A stretch of DNA of 47,192 nt from Acidimicrobiia bacterium (GCA_025359845.1 JANYDT010000112.1:1-47192), one strand, 5' to 3'; shown: positions 1 through 8,058, counted from the stretch's first letter. The notes: generated by a model from the letters alone, not told the origin. Numbers and translations: made by a program.

Positions 1-1
1 C

Positions 2-532
2 GAGGCCGCGGTCGAGGCCGGCGCGGTTCTCATCAACGACGTTTCGGCCACGTTGTGGCCCGTGGCCGCCTCGGCTTCAGTGAGCTGGGTGGCCATGCAC
101 ACGCCGGCACCTGGGGGCTCGGTGAGCGAGATGCACGCCACGACCAGGTTCGGTAAACCTGTCGACGAGGTGCTCGAATTCGTCGTGGCGTTGGCCGAAC
201 GAGCCCGCGCCGCCGGTGTAGTTGACGTGTTCACCGATCCTGGCCTCGGATTCGGTAAGGACACGGCGACCAATGTGGCGCTGGTCGCGGGATTGGCCCG
301 TTTTGCGGCCGCCGGATTTCCGGTGCTCGTCGGAGCCAGCCGGAAACGGTTCGTGGGCGTGATGGCCGGCGGTGATGCGCCCAATGATCGGTTGGACGCG
401 TCATTGGCCATCGCGACGTGGTCGTTCGCGCAGGGCGTCGCCCTGGTGCGAGCCCACGACGTGGCCGCGTCGGTGGCGGCCCGACGGTTGGTTCTCGAGC
501 ACGTCGATAGGGTCGGAGAGCAGGCAGCATGA
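2..532 (+). CDS. folP: Dihydropteroate synthase, 3' part (5' end outside window)
   Basis: This is the C-terminal part of dihydropteroate synthase, which joins dihydropterin pyrophosphate and p-aminobenzoate to give dihydropteroate in folate synthesis. The frame is already open at base 2 and reads EAGAVLINDVSA, the family's second conserved strand/loop. It is followed by the MH of the substrate pocket, the DPGLGFGK motif (near base 240) and GASRKRF (near base 332), whose Lys and Arg bind the pterin pyrophosphate. The C-terminal RAHDV motif is also present. An internal TTG at 53 is not the start, because conserved sequence lies upstream of it. The stop overlaps the next start (ATGA), so the two genes are probably translationally coupled. 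The identification is firm; only the N-terminal third is missing. Confidence 0.96.
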   Translation, partial: EAAVEAGAVLINDVSATLWPVAASASVSWVAMHTPAPGGSVSEMHATTRFGKPVDEVLEFVVALAERARAAGVVDVFTDPGLGFGKDTATNVALVAGLARFAAAGFPVLVGASRKRFVGVMAGGDAPNDRLDASLAIATWSFAQGVALVRAHDVAASVAARRLVLEHVDRVGEQAA

Positions 533-1026
533 GAGGTAAGTGGTCAAAGGGCATCGAGCCCCGCAATTTTGGATGGGTGATCAAAGATCAGCTGGCCGTG
601 TGCGAGCGTCCCGGTGGTTACTCGGCCAACCATCGACGGGTTCGGCGCCACGAAGAGGTGATGTGGATCCGAGAAAGCGGTTTTGCGCGCGTCATCTCGC
701 TCATGCCGTCGCCCCACAACCTGCACGCCTACGAAGAATTGCATGTTCCATACGAACATGTGCCTTTCGGGCCCCATGACGATGTCCACAACATTTTGTC
801 GACCCTGTACCCGAAAATGCGCAGCTGGATGCAGGCCGGCGACCATCTTCTCGTGCATCAAGACGAGATCAGCGACCGGCTTCAGGGGTTTCTCGGCGGG
901 TATTTGCTGTACGCCAAACTCTTGCCCGGATCACCTCAAGCGGTGATGGTGATCGAGCATCTCCTGAGCCGCCAACTCGGGTCGATCGGACGGGAGATTG
1001 TCGCTATGGCCGCGCGGGGTATTTGA
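529..1026 (+). CDS. Dual-specificity-phosphatase-like protein with Cys-to-Gln active site (predicted pseudophosphatase)
   Basis: A 165-residue protein inside the folate operon. The layout is that of the tyrosine/dual-specificity phosphatase fold: an NFGWVI opening at residues 13-18, an RPGG turn near 27-30, a WIRESGFARVISL strand-helix at 47-59, and an acidic loop (DD at 84-85) where the general acid would lie. The P-loop, normally HC-x5-R, reads HQDEISDR at residues 110-117. The P-loop His (H110) and Arg (R117) are kept with exact spacing, but the nucleophilic Cys is Gln111. I therefore predict phosphate binding without Cys-based catalysis. The gene overlaps folP by 4 bases and its stop touches the folB start, so it is an operon member. 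Its role is unknown; it could be a regulatory or ligand-binding protein. The fold call is by motif recognition only. Confidence 0.8.
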   Translation: MRGKWSKGIEPRNFGWVIKDQLAVCERPGGYSANHRRVRRHEEVMWIRESGFARVISLMPSPHNLHAYEELHVPYEHVPFGPHDDVHNILSTLYPKMRSWMQAGDHLLVHQDEISDRLQGFLGGYLLYAKLLPGSPQAVMVIEHLLSRQLGSIGREIVAMAARGI

Positions 1027-1397
1027 TGATGGACCGCATCGAACTTCGTGGTCTGCGGGCCGTCGGTGTGCATGGCGCCAATCCCGAAGAACAGGATCGC
1101 CCTCAACCTTGGGAGGTAGACCTTGACCTCGAACTCGATCTTTCAGTCGCCGGCCGTAGCGATGCGTTGAGTGACACTGTTGACTACGGCGCCGTCTCGG
1201 TGGCAGTCGCGCAGATCATTTCTACCGAGCGTCATCAACTGTTGGAAAAGCTGGCTCATCGTATCGCCGAAACTCTTCTGGCCGACCCGAAGATCGCCAG
1301 CGTGGGCGTGAACATCCGCAAAGTTCGCCCTCCCGTACCCGTCGATTTGGCCACTTCCGGTGTTGCGATCCATCGGTCGCGACCTTTGACCTCCTGA
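1026..1397 (+). CDS. folB: Dihydroneopterin aldolase
   Basis: FolB cleaves 7,8-dihydroneopterin to 6-hydroxymethyl-dihydropterin and glycolaldehyde. The protein (about 123 residues) opens with DRIELRGLRAVGVHG, the usual FolB start, followed by the EQDRPQPWEVDLDLELDL strand. It has SDTVDYG with the conserved Asp-Tyr, then HQLLEKLAHRIAETLL, which carries the conserved EKLA helix bearing the pterin-binding Glu and catalytic residues. It ends in VRKVRPPVP-type sequence containing the conserved Lys-x-x-Pro-Pro. The start could be ATG 1026, which overlaps the preceding stop codon, or ATG 1029. Its length is typical for the family. It sits between the phosphatase-like gene and folK in a tightly packed operon. 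Confidence 0.95.
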   Translation: MMDRIELRGLRAVGVHGANPEEQDRPQPWEVDLDLELDLSVAGRSDALSDTVDYGAVSVAVAQIISTERHQLLEKLAHRIAETLLADPKIASVGVNIRKVRPPVPVDLATSGVAIHRSRPLTS

Positions 1398-1404
1398 CTC
1401 GGGT

Positions 1405-1908
1405 TTGGCGAACGTGCGCGCATACCTCGCTTTAGGTTCGAACCTCGGCGATCGATGGCAGTTTCTCCGCGAAGCGGTTGGCGCGCTGGAGGAGGAAGTC
1501 GTAGGGGTTTCACATGTCTATGAGACTGACCCCGTGGGCGGACCCGCGGGTCAAGGCGCCTATCTTAATTGCGTCGTGGGGTTAGAAACCGCGAAGACGC
1601 CTCATGAGTTATTAGGTGTATGTCGGCGGCTCGAATCGGCCGCCAATCGGGTTCGACAAGAACGTGATGGGCCACGAACACTTGATGTTGATGTGTTGCT
1701 AGTAGGCGATTTGAAGGTACATGATGCCGACCTCATTATTCCTCATCCACGTATGTGGGAACGGTGGTTCGTGCTTGCGCCGCTTTCTGATCTGGCGCCC
1801 GAGCTGGTGACCCAGGAGCGCCCGCCTCGGTTGCGCTACAGCGTTCGTGACATAGGCCCGCTGTTTCCCACGCGTCCTTTCCTGGCGGCGGCTTCGGCGC
1901 AATCATGA
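1405..1908 (+). CDS. folK: 2-amino-4-hydroxy-6-hydroxymethyldihydropteridine diphosphokinase
   Basis: FolK transfers pyrophosphate from ATP to 6-hydroxymethyl-dihydropterin, making the substrate of FolP. The N-terminus AYLALGSNLGDR is the family signature. The ETDPVGGP and YLNCVVGLET segments follow, then the ATP/pterin motif ERDGPRTLDVDVLL, whose two Asp residues bind magnesium, and a terminal IPHPRMWERWFVLAPL segment. Length (about 167 residues) is normal. The open frame starts at TTG 1405; GTG 1414 would give the more usual MRAYLALGSN start and is an equally good candidate. The stop overlaps panC by 4 bases (ATGA). Together with folP and folB this completes three consecutive folate steps in one transcription unit. 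Confidence 0.95.
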   Translation: MANVRAYLALGSNLGDRWQFLREAVGALEEEVVGVSHVYETDPVGGPAGQGAYLNCVVGLETAKTPHELLGVCRRLESAANRVRQERDGPRTLDVDVLLVGDLKVHDADLIIPHPRMWERWFVLAPLSDLAPELVTQERPPRLRYSVRDIGPLFPTRPFLAAASAQS

Positions 1909-2768
1909 TCGAGGTCGTTGCTTCGATCGCCGCTTTGCGGGCCATTCTTGAGCCGGCGCGAGCTTCTGGGGCCACGGTCGGGCTCGTGCCCACCATGGGG
2001 GCCCTGCACGCCGGTCATGCCTCGCTGATCACCGCCGCCGCAGCGGCACCGTGCTCGGTGGTGCTCACTACGGTGTTCGTGAATCCTCTTCAGTTCGCCC
2101 CGACCGATGATCTGGCCGCTTACCCTCGTGATCTCGGCGGCGATGTCGCATTGGCTGAACGTGCCGGAGCGACCCTCATATTCGCGCCGACCGTGGTCGA
2201 GATGTACCCCACCGGCGCGGCCGGCGTACGGACGTCGGTACGGGTGGGAGTCGTATCGGAGTCGCTCGAAGGGGCGCATCGGCCTGGCCATTTTGACGGC
2301 GTCGCTACGGTGGTCGCCAAACTCTTTTCGATTGTGGGCCCTTGTCGGGCGTTCTTCGGCGAGAAAGATTTTCAACAACTTGCCGTGATCAAGACGATGT
2401 CGGCCGATCTTTCGATGCCGATCGAGATTATCGGCTGTCCGACGGTTCGAGAGCTCAATGGCTTGGCCATGTCGAGTCGCAATCGCTATTTGACCGATTC
2501 GGAGCGAACCGGCGCGGCGGTTATTTATCGAGCCCTGCAGGCCGGTCGTGAAACAATCGAACGTGGGTCGCGATCGGCATTCGACGTTCGGGCGGCGATG
2601 CGGGCCATTCTGGATGCCTCTCCGGTGGTTGCGTCGGTCGATTACGCCGAAGTAGTCGATCCGGCCACGTTCGCCGTGCCCGAACCGCTCGAGGGGAAAC
2701 TTCGGTTGCTGATTGCCGCCCGAGTGGGCAAGGCCAGGCTTATCGACAACGTTGGGGCCTTCGCCTGA
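1905..2768 (+). CDS. panC: Pantothenate synthetase
   Basis: PanC condenses pantoate and beta-alanine using ATP in the last step of pantothenate synthesis. The motifs are clear and ordered: LVPTMGALHAGHASLI near residues 28-43, with the HxGH-type nucleotide-binding signature; VFVNPLQF; the pantoate-site GHFDGVATVV near 125; GEKDFQQLAVI; and the KMSKS-like MSSRNRYL near 187. Length is 287 residues, usual for the family. The ATG overlaps the folK stop, so folK and panC are translationally coupled. Linking pantothenate to folate genes is common in actinobacteria. The roughly 60-base gap before the next gene shows no strong hairpin, so read-through into the thiolase is possible. Confidence 0.96.
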   Translation: MIEVVASIAALRAILEPARASGATVGLVPTMGALHAGHASLITAAAAAPCSVVLTTVFVNPLQFAPTDDLAAYPRDLGGDVALAERAGATLIFAPTVVEMYPTGAAGVRTSVRVGVVSESLEGAHRPGHFDGVATVVAKLFSIVGPCRAFFGEKDFQQLAVIKTMSADLSMPIEIIGCPTVRELNGLAMSSRNRYLTDSERTGAAVIYRALQAGRETIERGSRSAFDVRAAMRAILDASPVVASVDYAEVVDPATFAVPEPLEGKLRLLIAARVGKARLIDNVGAFA

Positions 2769-2828
2769 TCGCCTACCCTTACCGAGCGGCCCAAACCCCT
2801 GCGGGCCCGACACACCTGGAGGAACGCT

Positions 2829-4058
2829 GTGGAACGAGAAGCTTGGATCATTGACGCCGTTCGGTCGCCCCGAGGAAAGGGGAAGGAGAACGGTGCGCTC
2901 CATGGCGTGCATCCGCAACGGATTTTGGCCCAGGTTTTGAACGGGCTCCGAGACCGCGTGGGCTTCGACACGGCTGAGGTCGATGATGTCATCATGGGTT
3001 GCGGCGCAGGCAGCGGTGACCATTCGATGGACATTGCCCGCAATGCCGCGCTTGACGCCGGCTGGTCGCTCGACGCGCCAGGCGTGACGCTCAACCGCTT
3101 CTGCGGATCGGGTCAACAAGCGGTGAACTTCGCGGCGATGGGCGTTTTGGCCGGCCATCAAGATCTTGTCATCGGCGGCGGAGTGGAATCTATGTCGCGC
3201 CCTTCGCCGATGCACGTCGACGGGTTTACGGCCAATAACCCGCACCTATTCGAGCAGTACCCGATGGTGGCGCAGGGTATTTCGGCCGACCTCATTGCCA
3301 CCGTAGAAGGGTTCAGCCGGGAGGAGTGCGATCAACTCGGTGTCGAAAGTCAGATTCGAGCGGCGGCGGCGCTGGCCGAGGGTCGGTTCGACCGCAGCCT
3401 CGTCCCGATTTTTCACGACGATGGCACGCTGGCGCTTGATCACGAAGAATTCCCGCGGCCGGGCACGACGTTGGCCGATCTGACCAAACTCAGCCCTAGT
3501 TTCGAGAAAATGGGGGCCTATGTACGGCCCGAGTCAGGTCTGAGCATCGATCAGACCGCGCTGCTCAGCTATCCCCATCTCGACGCCATCCGTCACGTCC
3601 ACCATGCCGGAAATTCGTCTGGAGTGGTTGACGGCGCCTCCGCCGTCGCGATCGCCTCACCGGCTTACGCCCGAGCCCACGGACTCTCACCGCGGGCGCG
3701 CATCGTGATGAGTGCCGTGGCCGGGACCGACCCGGTCATCATGCTGACGGCGCCCGGTCCGGCCGCGGCCCGGTGCGTGAAGAAGGTTGGTCTGACGTTT
3801 GACGATATCGATCTGTTCGAAATCAACGAGGCGTTCGCCGCGGTTGTGCTGAAGTTCATGAAAGACACGGGCGTGAGCTGGGACAAGATCAACGTGAACG
3901 GAGGCGCCATGGCGCTGGGTCATCCCATCGGCGCCACCGGGGGCATGCTGATCGGCACCCTCGTCGACGAACTCGAACGTCGAGACAAGGAGTTCGGTCT
4001 CGTCGCCATGTGCACGGGCGGCGGCATGGGTACCGCGACGATCATCCAGCGCATATAA
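2829..4058 (+). CDS. Acetyl-CoA C-acyltransferase (thiolase)
   Basis: A 409-residue thiolase that should catalyse reversible thiolytic cleavage of 3-ketoacyl-CoA. Three catalytic positions are visible: nucleophile Cys92 in NRFCGSG, His365 in GHPIGATGG and the second Cys395 in CTGGGMG. GGVESMSR, NEAFAAVV and the substrate-loop NSSGVVDGASAV are also typical. The GTG start at 2829 has a good Shine-Dalgarno sequence (ctGGAGGa) about seven bases upstream. It is likely a degradative, FadA-type enzyme of fatty acid, steroid or related catabolism rather than a biosynthetic one, but sequence alone cannot fix the chain length. It follows panC on the same strand after 60 bases, with no obvious functional link to the folate genes. 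Confidence 0.93.
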   Translation: MEREAWIIDAVRSPRGKGKENGALHGVHPQRILAQVLNGLRDRVGFDTAEVDDVIMGCGAGSGDHSMDIARNAALDAGWSLDAPGVTLNRFCGSGQQAVNFAAMGVLAGHQDLVIGGGVESMSRPSPMHVDGFTANNPHLFEQYPMVAQGISADLIATVEGFSREECDQLGVESQIRAAAALAEGRFDRSLVPIFHDDGTLALDHEEFPRPGTTLADLTKLSPSFEKMGAYVRPESGLSIDQTALLSYPHLDAIRHVHHAGNSSGVVDGASAVAIASPAYARAHGLSPRARIVMSAVAGTDPVIMLTAPGPAAARCVKKVGLTFDDIDLFEINEAFAAVVLKFMKDTGVSWDKINVNGGAMALGHPIGATGGMLIGTLVDELERRDKEFGLVAMCTGGGMGTATIIQRI

Positions 4059-4104
4059 GGGTCCGCGAGGGCCTGGCCGACTTCACGTTGTCCACGGACC
4101 CTTA
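4056..4104. repeat. 10-bp perfect inverted repeat spanning the thiolase stop codon
   Basis: TAAGGGTCCG at 4056-4065 is the exact reverse complement of CGGACCCTTA at 4095-4104, with a 29-base loop. The left arm begins with the thiolase stop codon. No T-run follows, so it is not a canonical intrinsic terminator. It could end the thiolase transcript or stabilise its 3' end. Confidence 0.5.
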
Positions 4105-4387
4105 CTACCATTCCGCTCAAGATCTCGGTGCTGATGGCGAGCTAGACGATTCTCTGTTCTGGCCACCGTGAGACGGCGCGGTGAGATCCCTCAGCGACGC
4201 GTTTGACTAGGCGCCCTCAGGGCCGCTGCGTCTTTGTGCCGGATGTCACCGCTCAAGCCCGGGGAAAACCGGTATCTGCCCCCGCGGGATGGGCCTCTTA
4301 CCCAGGCCCTGGGACCTTAACGTGAGGCGTGCGCTTCTAAAGACCCCGGAAACAGGGTGTCTCATTGGCTCACACGCGGCCGCGGGG
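4105..4387. other. Intergenic region without a supported gene
   Basis: Together with the inverted repeat this is a non-coding stretch of about 330 bases between two convergent genes, the thiolase (+) and the large Ig/ZU5-like protein (-). I found no coding frame with family resemblance here. Its only structure is a hairpin near the 3' end of the - strand gene, listed separately. Confidence 0.5.
4338..4362 (-). terminator. Possible intrinsic terminator of the Ig/ZU5-like gene
   Basis: Read on the - strand, AGACaCCC and GGGGTCT pair (seven base pairs with one bulged A) around a seven-base loop at 4341-4362, followed by three U residues. It lies about 25 bases past the stop of the upstream - strand gene. 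The stem is modest and the U-tract short, so the call is tentative. Confidence 0.35.
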
Positions 4388-6820
4388 CTATCTCAGGTTG
4401 AGGCTCCCGCCGATATCGTAGAGCGTGCTCGTCGCGCCGTCATTGAGTGCGAGGGCCCACGTGACCCCGACGAGAGCCCCGGCCGAGAAGGCGTTCGTCA
4501 CAGTTCCTTGGCTCGCGATGAGCTCGTGCTCCGTTTTCGTCTGGCGCTCCGTGACGCCCGGTTGGCCGCCGCACGAACCGATAATGGTTGTTCGCGTGAC
4601 CGTCGCCGTGGCGCCGATCAGGACGCGTGATGCGGTGATCGTGACCGAGTCCACGACCCCGGTGCCCTCGGTCGAGACGATCGACGAGCAGTCTCCGTTC
4701 GACCCAAACGAATGATCGCGCGAGCTGACGGAGAACGTGCCGCCGGGGATCAGCTCGCCGCCCGGGCCGATTCGCGCGTCGACGGTCCAGCTGTCGTGCT
4801 CGAACCCGTCGCGAAAGACACAGAAGCTCGGGGTGCAAAAGGAAGTGCTCGTCGACTGGTCAATGTTGCTGTGGGCCGACCCGACCCACCTCCCCGCGTT
4901 CTTGATCTCGACCGTCACGGTGTCCTTTGCGCTGGCATCCTCCACACTCGTCGCGGTCACGCCGAACGTCCCGGTCGCCGGCCCCGCGGTGTACAGGCCG
5001 CCGGTCGTGATCGAACCGCCGATCTGTGTCCAGGTCACAGCAGCGTTAGCGGCGTTCGCCACCGTCGCGCTGAACTGCACCTGACCGCCTGGGGCGACCG
5101 AGACGGGCGAGGGGGAAACCGTGACCGAGACCTTCCGCCGCACCTCGATCGTGATGCTGTCGCTGTCGCTCGTGCCGTCGCTCGTCGCGCTGATCGTCGC
5201 CGTTCCTGGGTCGTTGGAGGTGAAGGTGAACAAGGCGACGCCGTGCGCATCGGAGACTCCACCGGGCGCACTGAGTGAGCCCGGCCCGCTCTCGACCGCT
5301 TGGGTCACGCTCGCCCCGCTCATGCCGTCGCCCGCGACGCGAACCCGAAGCGCAGCGTGGTCGCCCGTGTAGATCGGGCCGATCGCATCGGCGAATCCGG
5401 CCGGGCCTGCCGCCTGCACGTCGATGCGGTGACGCACCTCGACATCGATGCGCTCACTGTTCCCCAGGTCGACGTGGTTGGCCTCGCCGAGTTGGAGATT
5501 CGCACGGAGCGTCAGAAGAACCTGCCCGAGGTCGCGCGGACGTATGACCGTCCGCCAGTGCCCGTCGCCGATCGTCGCCGAGTCGCGTGGGATCGGAGAC
5601 CCGTTCGTCGAATCGAGGAGGGCAACCGAGACCGGCAAATCGGTTCGCGCCGGCCCGTTCGCGAACTTGACGACGAAATGCGCGTCGATCGTGTTGTCGC
5701 GGTCGACCGCGAAAGCCTCAGGGTGGGTCACCTGTTGGATTTCGACGTGAGCACACGCAGGTGCCAGAGCGCCCGCAGGTGGAACCACGTGTCCGTTCAA
5801 AAGGTGCGCGCTTTCGATCGGAAGAGCGAGCCACCCGAGGTCGGCGTCGAGCTCGACGATGTCGTGGATCGGTTGAGTCAGGTCGGTGAAGCCCGTGCAG
5901 CGCGCGAGGAGCATGTCGGCCGTGGACGCGCCGTCGAGGGTCGCCTGCGTCTTGGCAGTTTTCTCGTCTGCGGACAGATGGTCCGCCACCGTCTCTCCGT
6001 CACCGGTGCTCTCGTCGCCATAGCGCTCCACAAGAGACTCCCAGGCGAGCCACTCGCTCGCCGCCTGTTCGAACCCGGCGGTGTCCTTGTCGTACGCGGC
6101 GATCAGGTTGGGGCCGACAGAACTCTGGAACCAGGCGTCGAGGTGGAGCGCGATCAGTTGACCGGCGATGCTCGGGAAATTGATGATCGCGGAGGCGATC
6201 AACTGCTCGGCGGTTTCTTGCGGGGTCCTGGGCACGAAGGTCGCCGCGGCCTGGGCAGCGCTCGCCCCACCGGATGAGGCGCCGGCGATCGAGAAGTGCG
6301 AGAGGAGCACCGTGATCTCGTTGCCGGAGATGAAGCGCGGAAGCAGGTGGACGTCTGTGCCGGAGCCGTTGCCGCCGAAACCGAGAACATCTTCCGGCGA
6401 GATACCGGCGGGCAGGGTCATCGTCAGCGACGCAGGGCGGAGGAAACGAAGCCCGTCGGGCGAGAAGCGCGCCCCGACGATCAGGCTGTGGTCGAACGGC
6501 GATCCCTGTAACGCAATCGGGGTGATCGCGATGTGGTGCGTCTCGCCGAGCGCGCCCGGCGGCACGGTGAGCCGGAAACCCTCGCCCCGGATCGTCCCGC
6601 CCGAGGAGCCGACATCGCCGCCGACCGATCGGGTCGGGTCCGGTGAGATCGCGACGTGGCCGTCGAAGTCCACGTCGAGAGGGATCGAGCCCGTCTGCCC
6701 GCCCGGGTTAGACGCGCGCACGAGCACCCGGCCGGGGCCTGCGAGGGCGGGCACCTTGAACGTCGCTCGGCTCCCCGACGCGGAGAGGACCTCAGCGGCC
6801 TTCGACACCGTCAGGCACAC
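4388..6820 (-). CDS. Large protein with ZU5-like and bacterial Ig-like domains, possibly 5'-truncated
   Basis: An 810-residue open frame. Residues about 65-180 resemble a ZU5-type domain: GGTIRGEGFRLTVPPGAL, then FSPDGLRFLRPASLTMTLP. A more helical region follows (about 190-340). Residues about 500-580 look like a Big_1/invasin-type Ig domain (GVALFTFTSNDPGTATISAT), and about 580-660 like a Big_2-type domain (VSPSPVSVAPGGQVQFSATV). The C-terminal 150 residues are Thr/Ser/Gly-rich beta-type sequence with several Cys. Such domains are normally exported, yet the frame starts at GTG 6820 with no signal peptide, an in-frame stop lies 15 bases upstream, and there is no good ribosome binding site. 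The gene may have lost its 5' end or be frameshifted. It stands alone between non-coding stretches. Function unknown, probably surface adhesion or structural. Confidence 0.65.
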   Translation of the reverse strand: MCLTVSKAAEVLSASGSRATFKVPALAGPGRVLVRASNPGGQTGSIPLDVDFDGHVAISPDPTRSVGGDVGSSGGTIRGEGFRLTVPPGALGETHHIAITPIALQGSPFDHSLIVGARFSPDGLRFLRPASLTMTLPAGISPEDVLGFGGNGSGTDVHLLPRFISGNEITVLLSHFSIAGASSGGASAAQAAATFVPRTPQETAEQLIASAIINFPSIAGQLIALHLDAWFQSSVGPNLIAAYDKDTAGFEQAASEWLAWESLVERYGDESTGDGETVADHLSADEKTAKTQATLDGASTADMLLARCTGFTDLTQPIHDIVELDADLGWLALPIESAHLLNGHVVPPAGALAPACAHVEIQQVTHPEAFAVDRDNTIDAHFVVKFANGPARTDLPVSVALLDSTNGSPIPRDSATIGDGHWRTVIRPRDLGQVLLTLRANLQLGEANHVDLGNSERIDVEVRHRIDVQAAGPAGFADAIGPIYTGDHAALRVRVAGDGMSGASVTQAVESGPGSLSAPGGVSDAHGVALFTFTSNDPGTATISATSDGTSDSDSITIEVRRKVSVTVSPSPVSVAPGGQVQFSATVANAANAAVTWTQIGGSITTGGLYTAGPATGTFGVTATSVEDASAKDTVTVEIKNAGRWVGSAHSNIDQSTSTSFCTPSFCVFRDGFEHDSWTVDARIGPGGELIPGGTFSVSSRDHSFGSNGDCSSIVSTEGTGVVDSVTITASRVLIGATATVTRTTIIGSCGGQPGVTERQTKTEHELIASQGTVTNAFSAGALVGVTWALALNDGATSTLYDIGGSLNLR

Positions 6821-7147
6821 TGAAGTTCGACGCGATCACCGACCGGATCGGTTGCCCGGACTACCGTGCCAGCTCTCCTTCACAGGACAGAGCCATCGAC
6901 ACCTTTCGCACCACAGTTGAGGTCAGGATGACAACGCCAAGGACCTGCGGTTGAGTCGCACGCTGACCGAGCGCGGATGACGCCGCCGTCGGTGCCCGCG
7001 AAGTTGCTGCCTGCCCTCCGCCGGGCAGGCAGCTGCGTTTCGGCGTCGAGGTCCATGCCGCTTGTCGCTAGGCCGCGTCCAAGTGGACAGCCCGGGGTCG
7101 CAACGAGTCGCCGTTGCTTGGTCCCGGCATCCAGTAACAATGAGTTG
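6821..7147. other. Intergenic region upstream of the Ig/ZU5-like gene
   Basis: About 330 bases between the start of the - strand Ig/ZU5-like frame and the stop of the - strand Nudix gene. I looked in all three - strand frames for a signal peptide that could be the missing N-terminus and did not find a convincing one. It contains a strong hairpin (7006-7033) and an AAGGAG sequence with no start codon at a suitable distance. Confidence 0.5.
7006..7033. terminator. Strong GC-rich hairpin downstream of the Nudix gene
   Basis: GCTGCCTGCCC (7006-7016) and GGGCAGGCAGC (7023-7033) form a perfect 11-bp stem with a six-base loop. It lies about 115 bases past the stop of the - strand Nudix gene. There is no U-tract on either side, so it would be an atypical terminator or an RNA-stability element. 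Confidence 0.45.
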
Positions 7148-7855
7148 TTACAGCAGGATCGACAAGAGCCGGTGCAACATGCGCCCTGTCGCCCCCCAGA
7201 CGGTGTCACCTTCGACTTCGAAGACGTGCACGTTGAATTCGCCGCCCACGTCGTCTGGGAGCGGCCAGATCTCTTCGCTATAGCACTCGGGTTCGATCAG
7301 TTCAGCAAGGCTCACGTCGAAGATCCGGTCCACTTCACGAGGGCTTGGCGTGAGCGCAGGCAAGGTATGGATGAACCCAACGAACGGGGTGATGGCGGCC
7401 CGACTCATCCTGGTGGCCAGTGGTTCGAGTTGACCCACTAGGCGCACCGCCTCCGGTGGGAGCCCGATCTCTTCGTGGGCCTCGCGCAAGGCGGCGTTTT
7501 CGAGCGATTCGTCGAGGTCGACCCGACCGCCGGGAAAGGCGACCTCGCCGGAGTGCGTCGAGAGCCGGGCCGATCGGCGGGTTAGCAGCACTCGGGTTTC
7601 GCCCGCCGCACCGACGAACAACGGGGCGAGGACTGCGGCTTGGCCATGGGTCATGAGCACCGGAGGGCGCATGATCGGACCGGTCAGAGCGGCGATCCGT
7701 CCCGCGGCAAGGTCGCCCAATCGGCGCTCGATGTGTTCGAAGGAGAGTTCTTCACGACCGAGTCGACCGTGCCACGGATTCGCGACGCCCGGTCGCCAAC
7801 CCGCAGGGCGCGGAATGATCTGGGCCCCACCGCGTGCCACGAAGGCCGCGCTCAT
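7148..7855 (-). CDS. Nudix hydrolase, CoA pyrophosphatase (NudL/NUDT7) type
   Basis: A 235-residue Nudix protein. The complete Nudix box GX5EX7REUXEEXGU is present as GGRVDLDE...REAHEEIGL. It is preceded by LLTRRSARLSTHSGEVAFPGG, which matches the LLTxR...hxGqvsFPGG signature of the subfamily that splits CoA or acyl-CoA into phosphopantetheine derivatives and 3',5'-ADP. The C-terminal part has PFVGFI, also typical. I place the start at ATG 7855, because this ATG overlaps the TAA stop of the small upstream gene (TAATG). The open frame continues 102 bases further upstream, but that stretch duplicates the small gene's DNA in another frame. Substrate specificity is inferred from the motif, not proven. 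Confidence 0.9.
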   Translation of the reverse strand: MSAAFVARGGAQIIPRPAGWRPGVANPWHGRLGREELSFEHIERRLGDLAAGRIAALTGPIMRPPVLMTHGQAAVLAPLFVGAAGETRVLLTRRSARLSTHSGEVAFPGGRVDLDESLENAALREAHEEIGLPPEAVRLVGQLEPLATRMSRAAITPFVGFIHTLPALTPSPREVDRIFDVSLAELIEPECYSEEIWPLPDDVGGEFNVHVFEVEGDTVWGATGRMLHRLLSILL

Positions 7856-8013
7856 TACTGATCGACGGGCGTGACGAGCGACTCGAGCAGGTCGCGCAGT
7901 CCGTCGGTCTTGAGGTTGGCCAACGTACGCCCGGGAGGAGTCTCGCCACGCTCCCACTCCATCCAGTGGGCAAGGATTTTGGCCAGGACAGGGACGGGCG
8001 GTTCGAACGACAT
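7855..8013 (-). CDS. Small conserved-looking protein, 52 residues, coupled to Nudix hydrolase
   Basis: A short gene starting at ATG 8013 and ending in a TAA that overlaps the Nudix start (TAATG), which indicates translational coupling. The product begins MSFEPPVPVLAKILAHWMEW, continues with ERGETPPGRTLANLKTDG and ends in LRDLLESLVTPVDQ. It is amphipathic and helical, has no Cys, no signal peptide and no membrane segment. The HWMEWE and PGRTLANLKT segments recall short actinobacterial hypothetical proteins I have seen, but I cannot name a family. Its low-complexity-free composition, exact coupling and lack of a competing frame argue that it is real. A role as partner or regulator of the Nudix enzyme is speculation from position. 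Confidence 0.7.
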   Translation of the reverse strand: MSFEPPVPVLAKILAHWMEWERGETPPGRTLANLKTDGLRDLLESLVTPVDQ

Positions 8014-8058
8014 AGGGTCCGCGAGGTTAGATCCAGTCCGGCAGGTGGCGCGACAGTC

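Noticed and set aside
1836..3245. A 469-codon open frame on the - strand
   Set aside because: It is antisense to folK, panC and the thiolase, whose motifs are unmistakable; its translation is Arg/His-rich with no family resemblance.
4056..4104. Transposon or insertion-sequence end
   Set aside because: The 10-bp inverted arms are only 29 bases apart, with no transposase and no target duplication.
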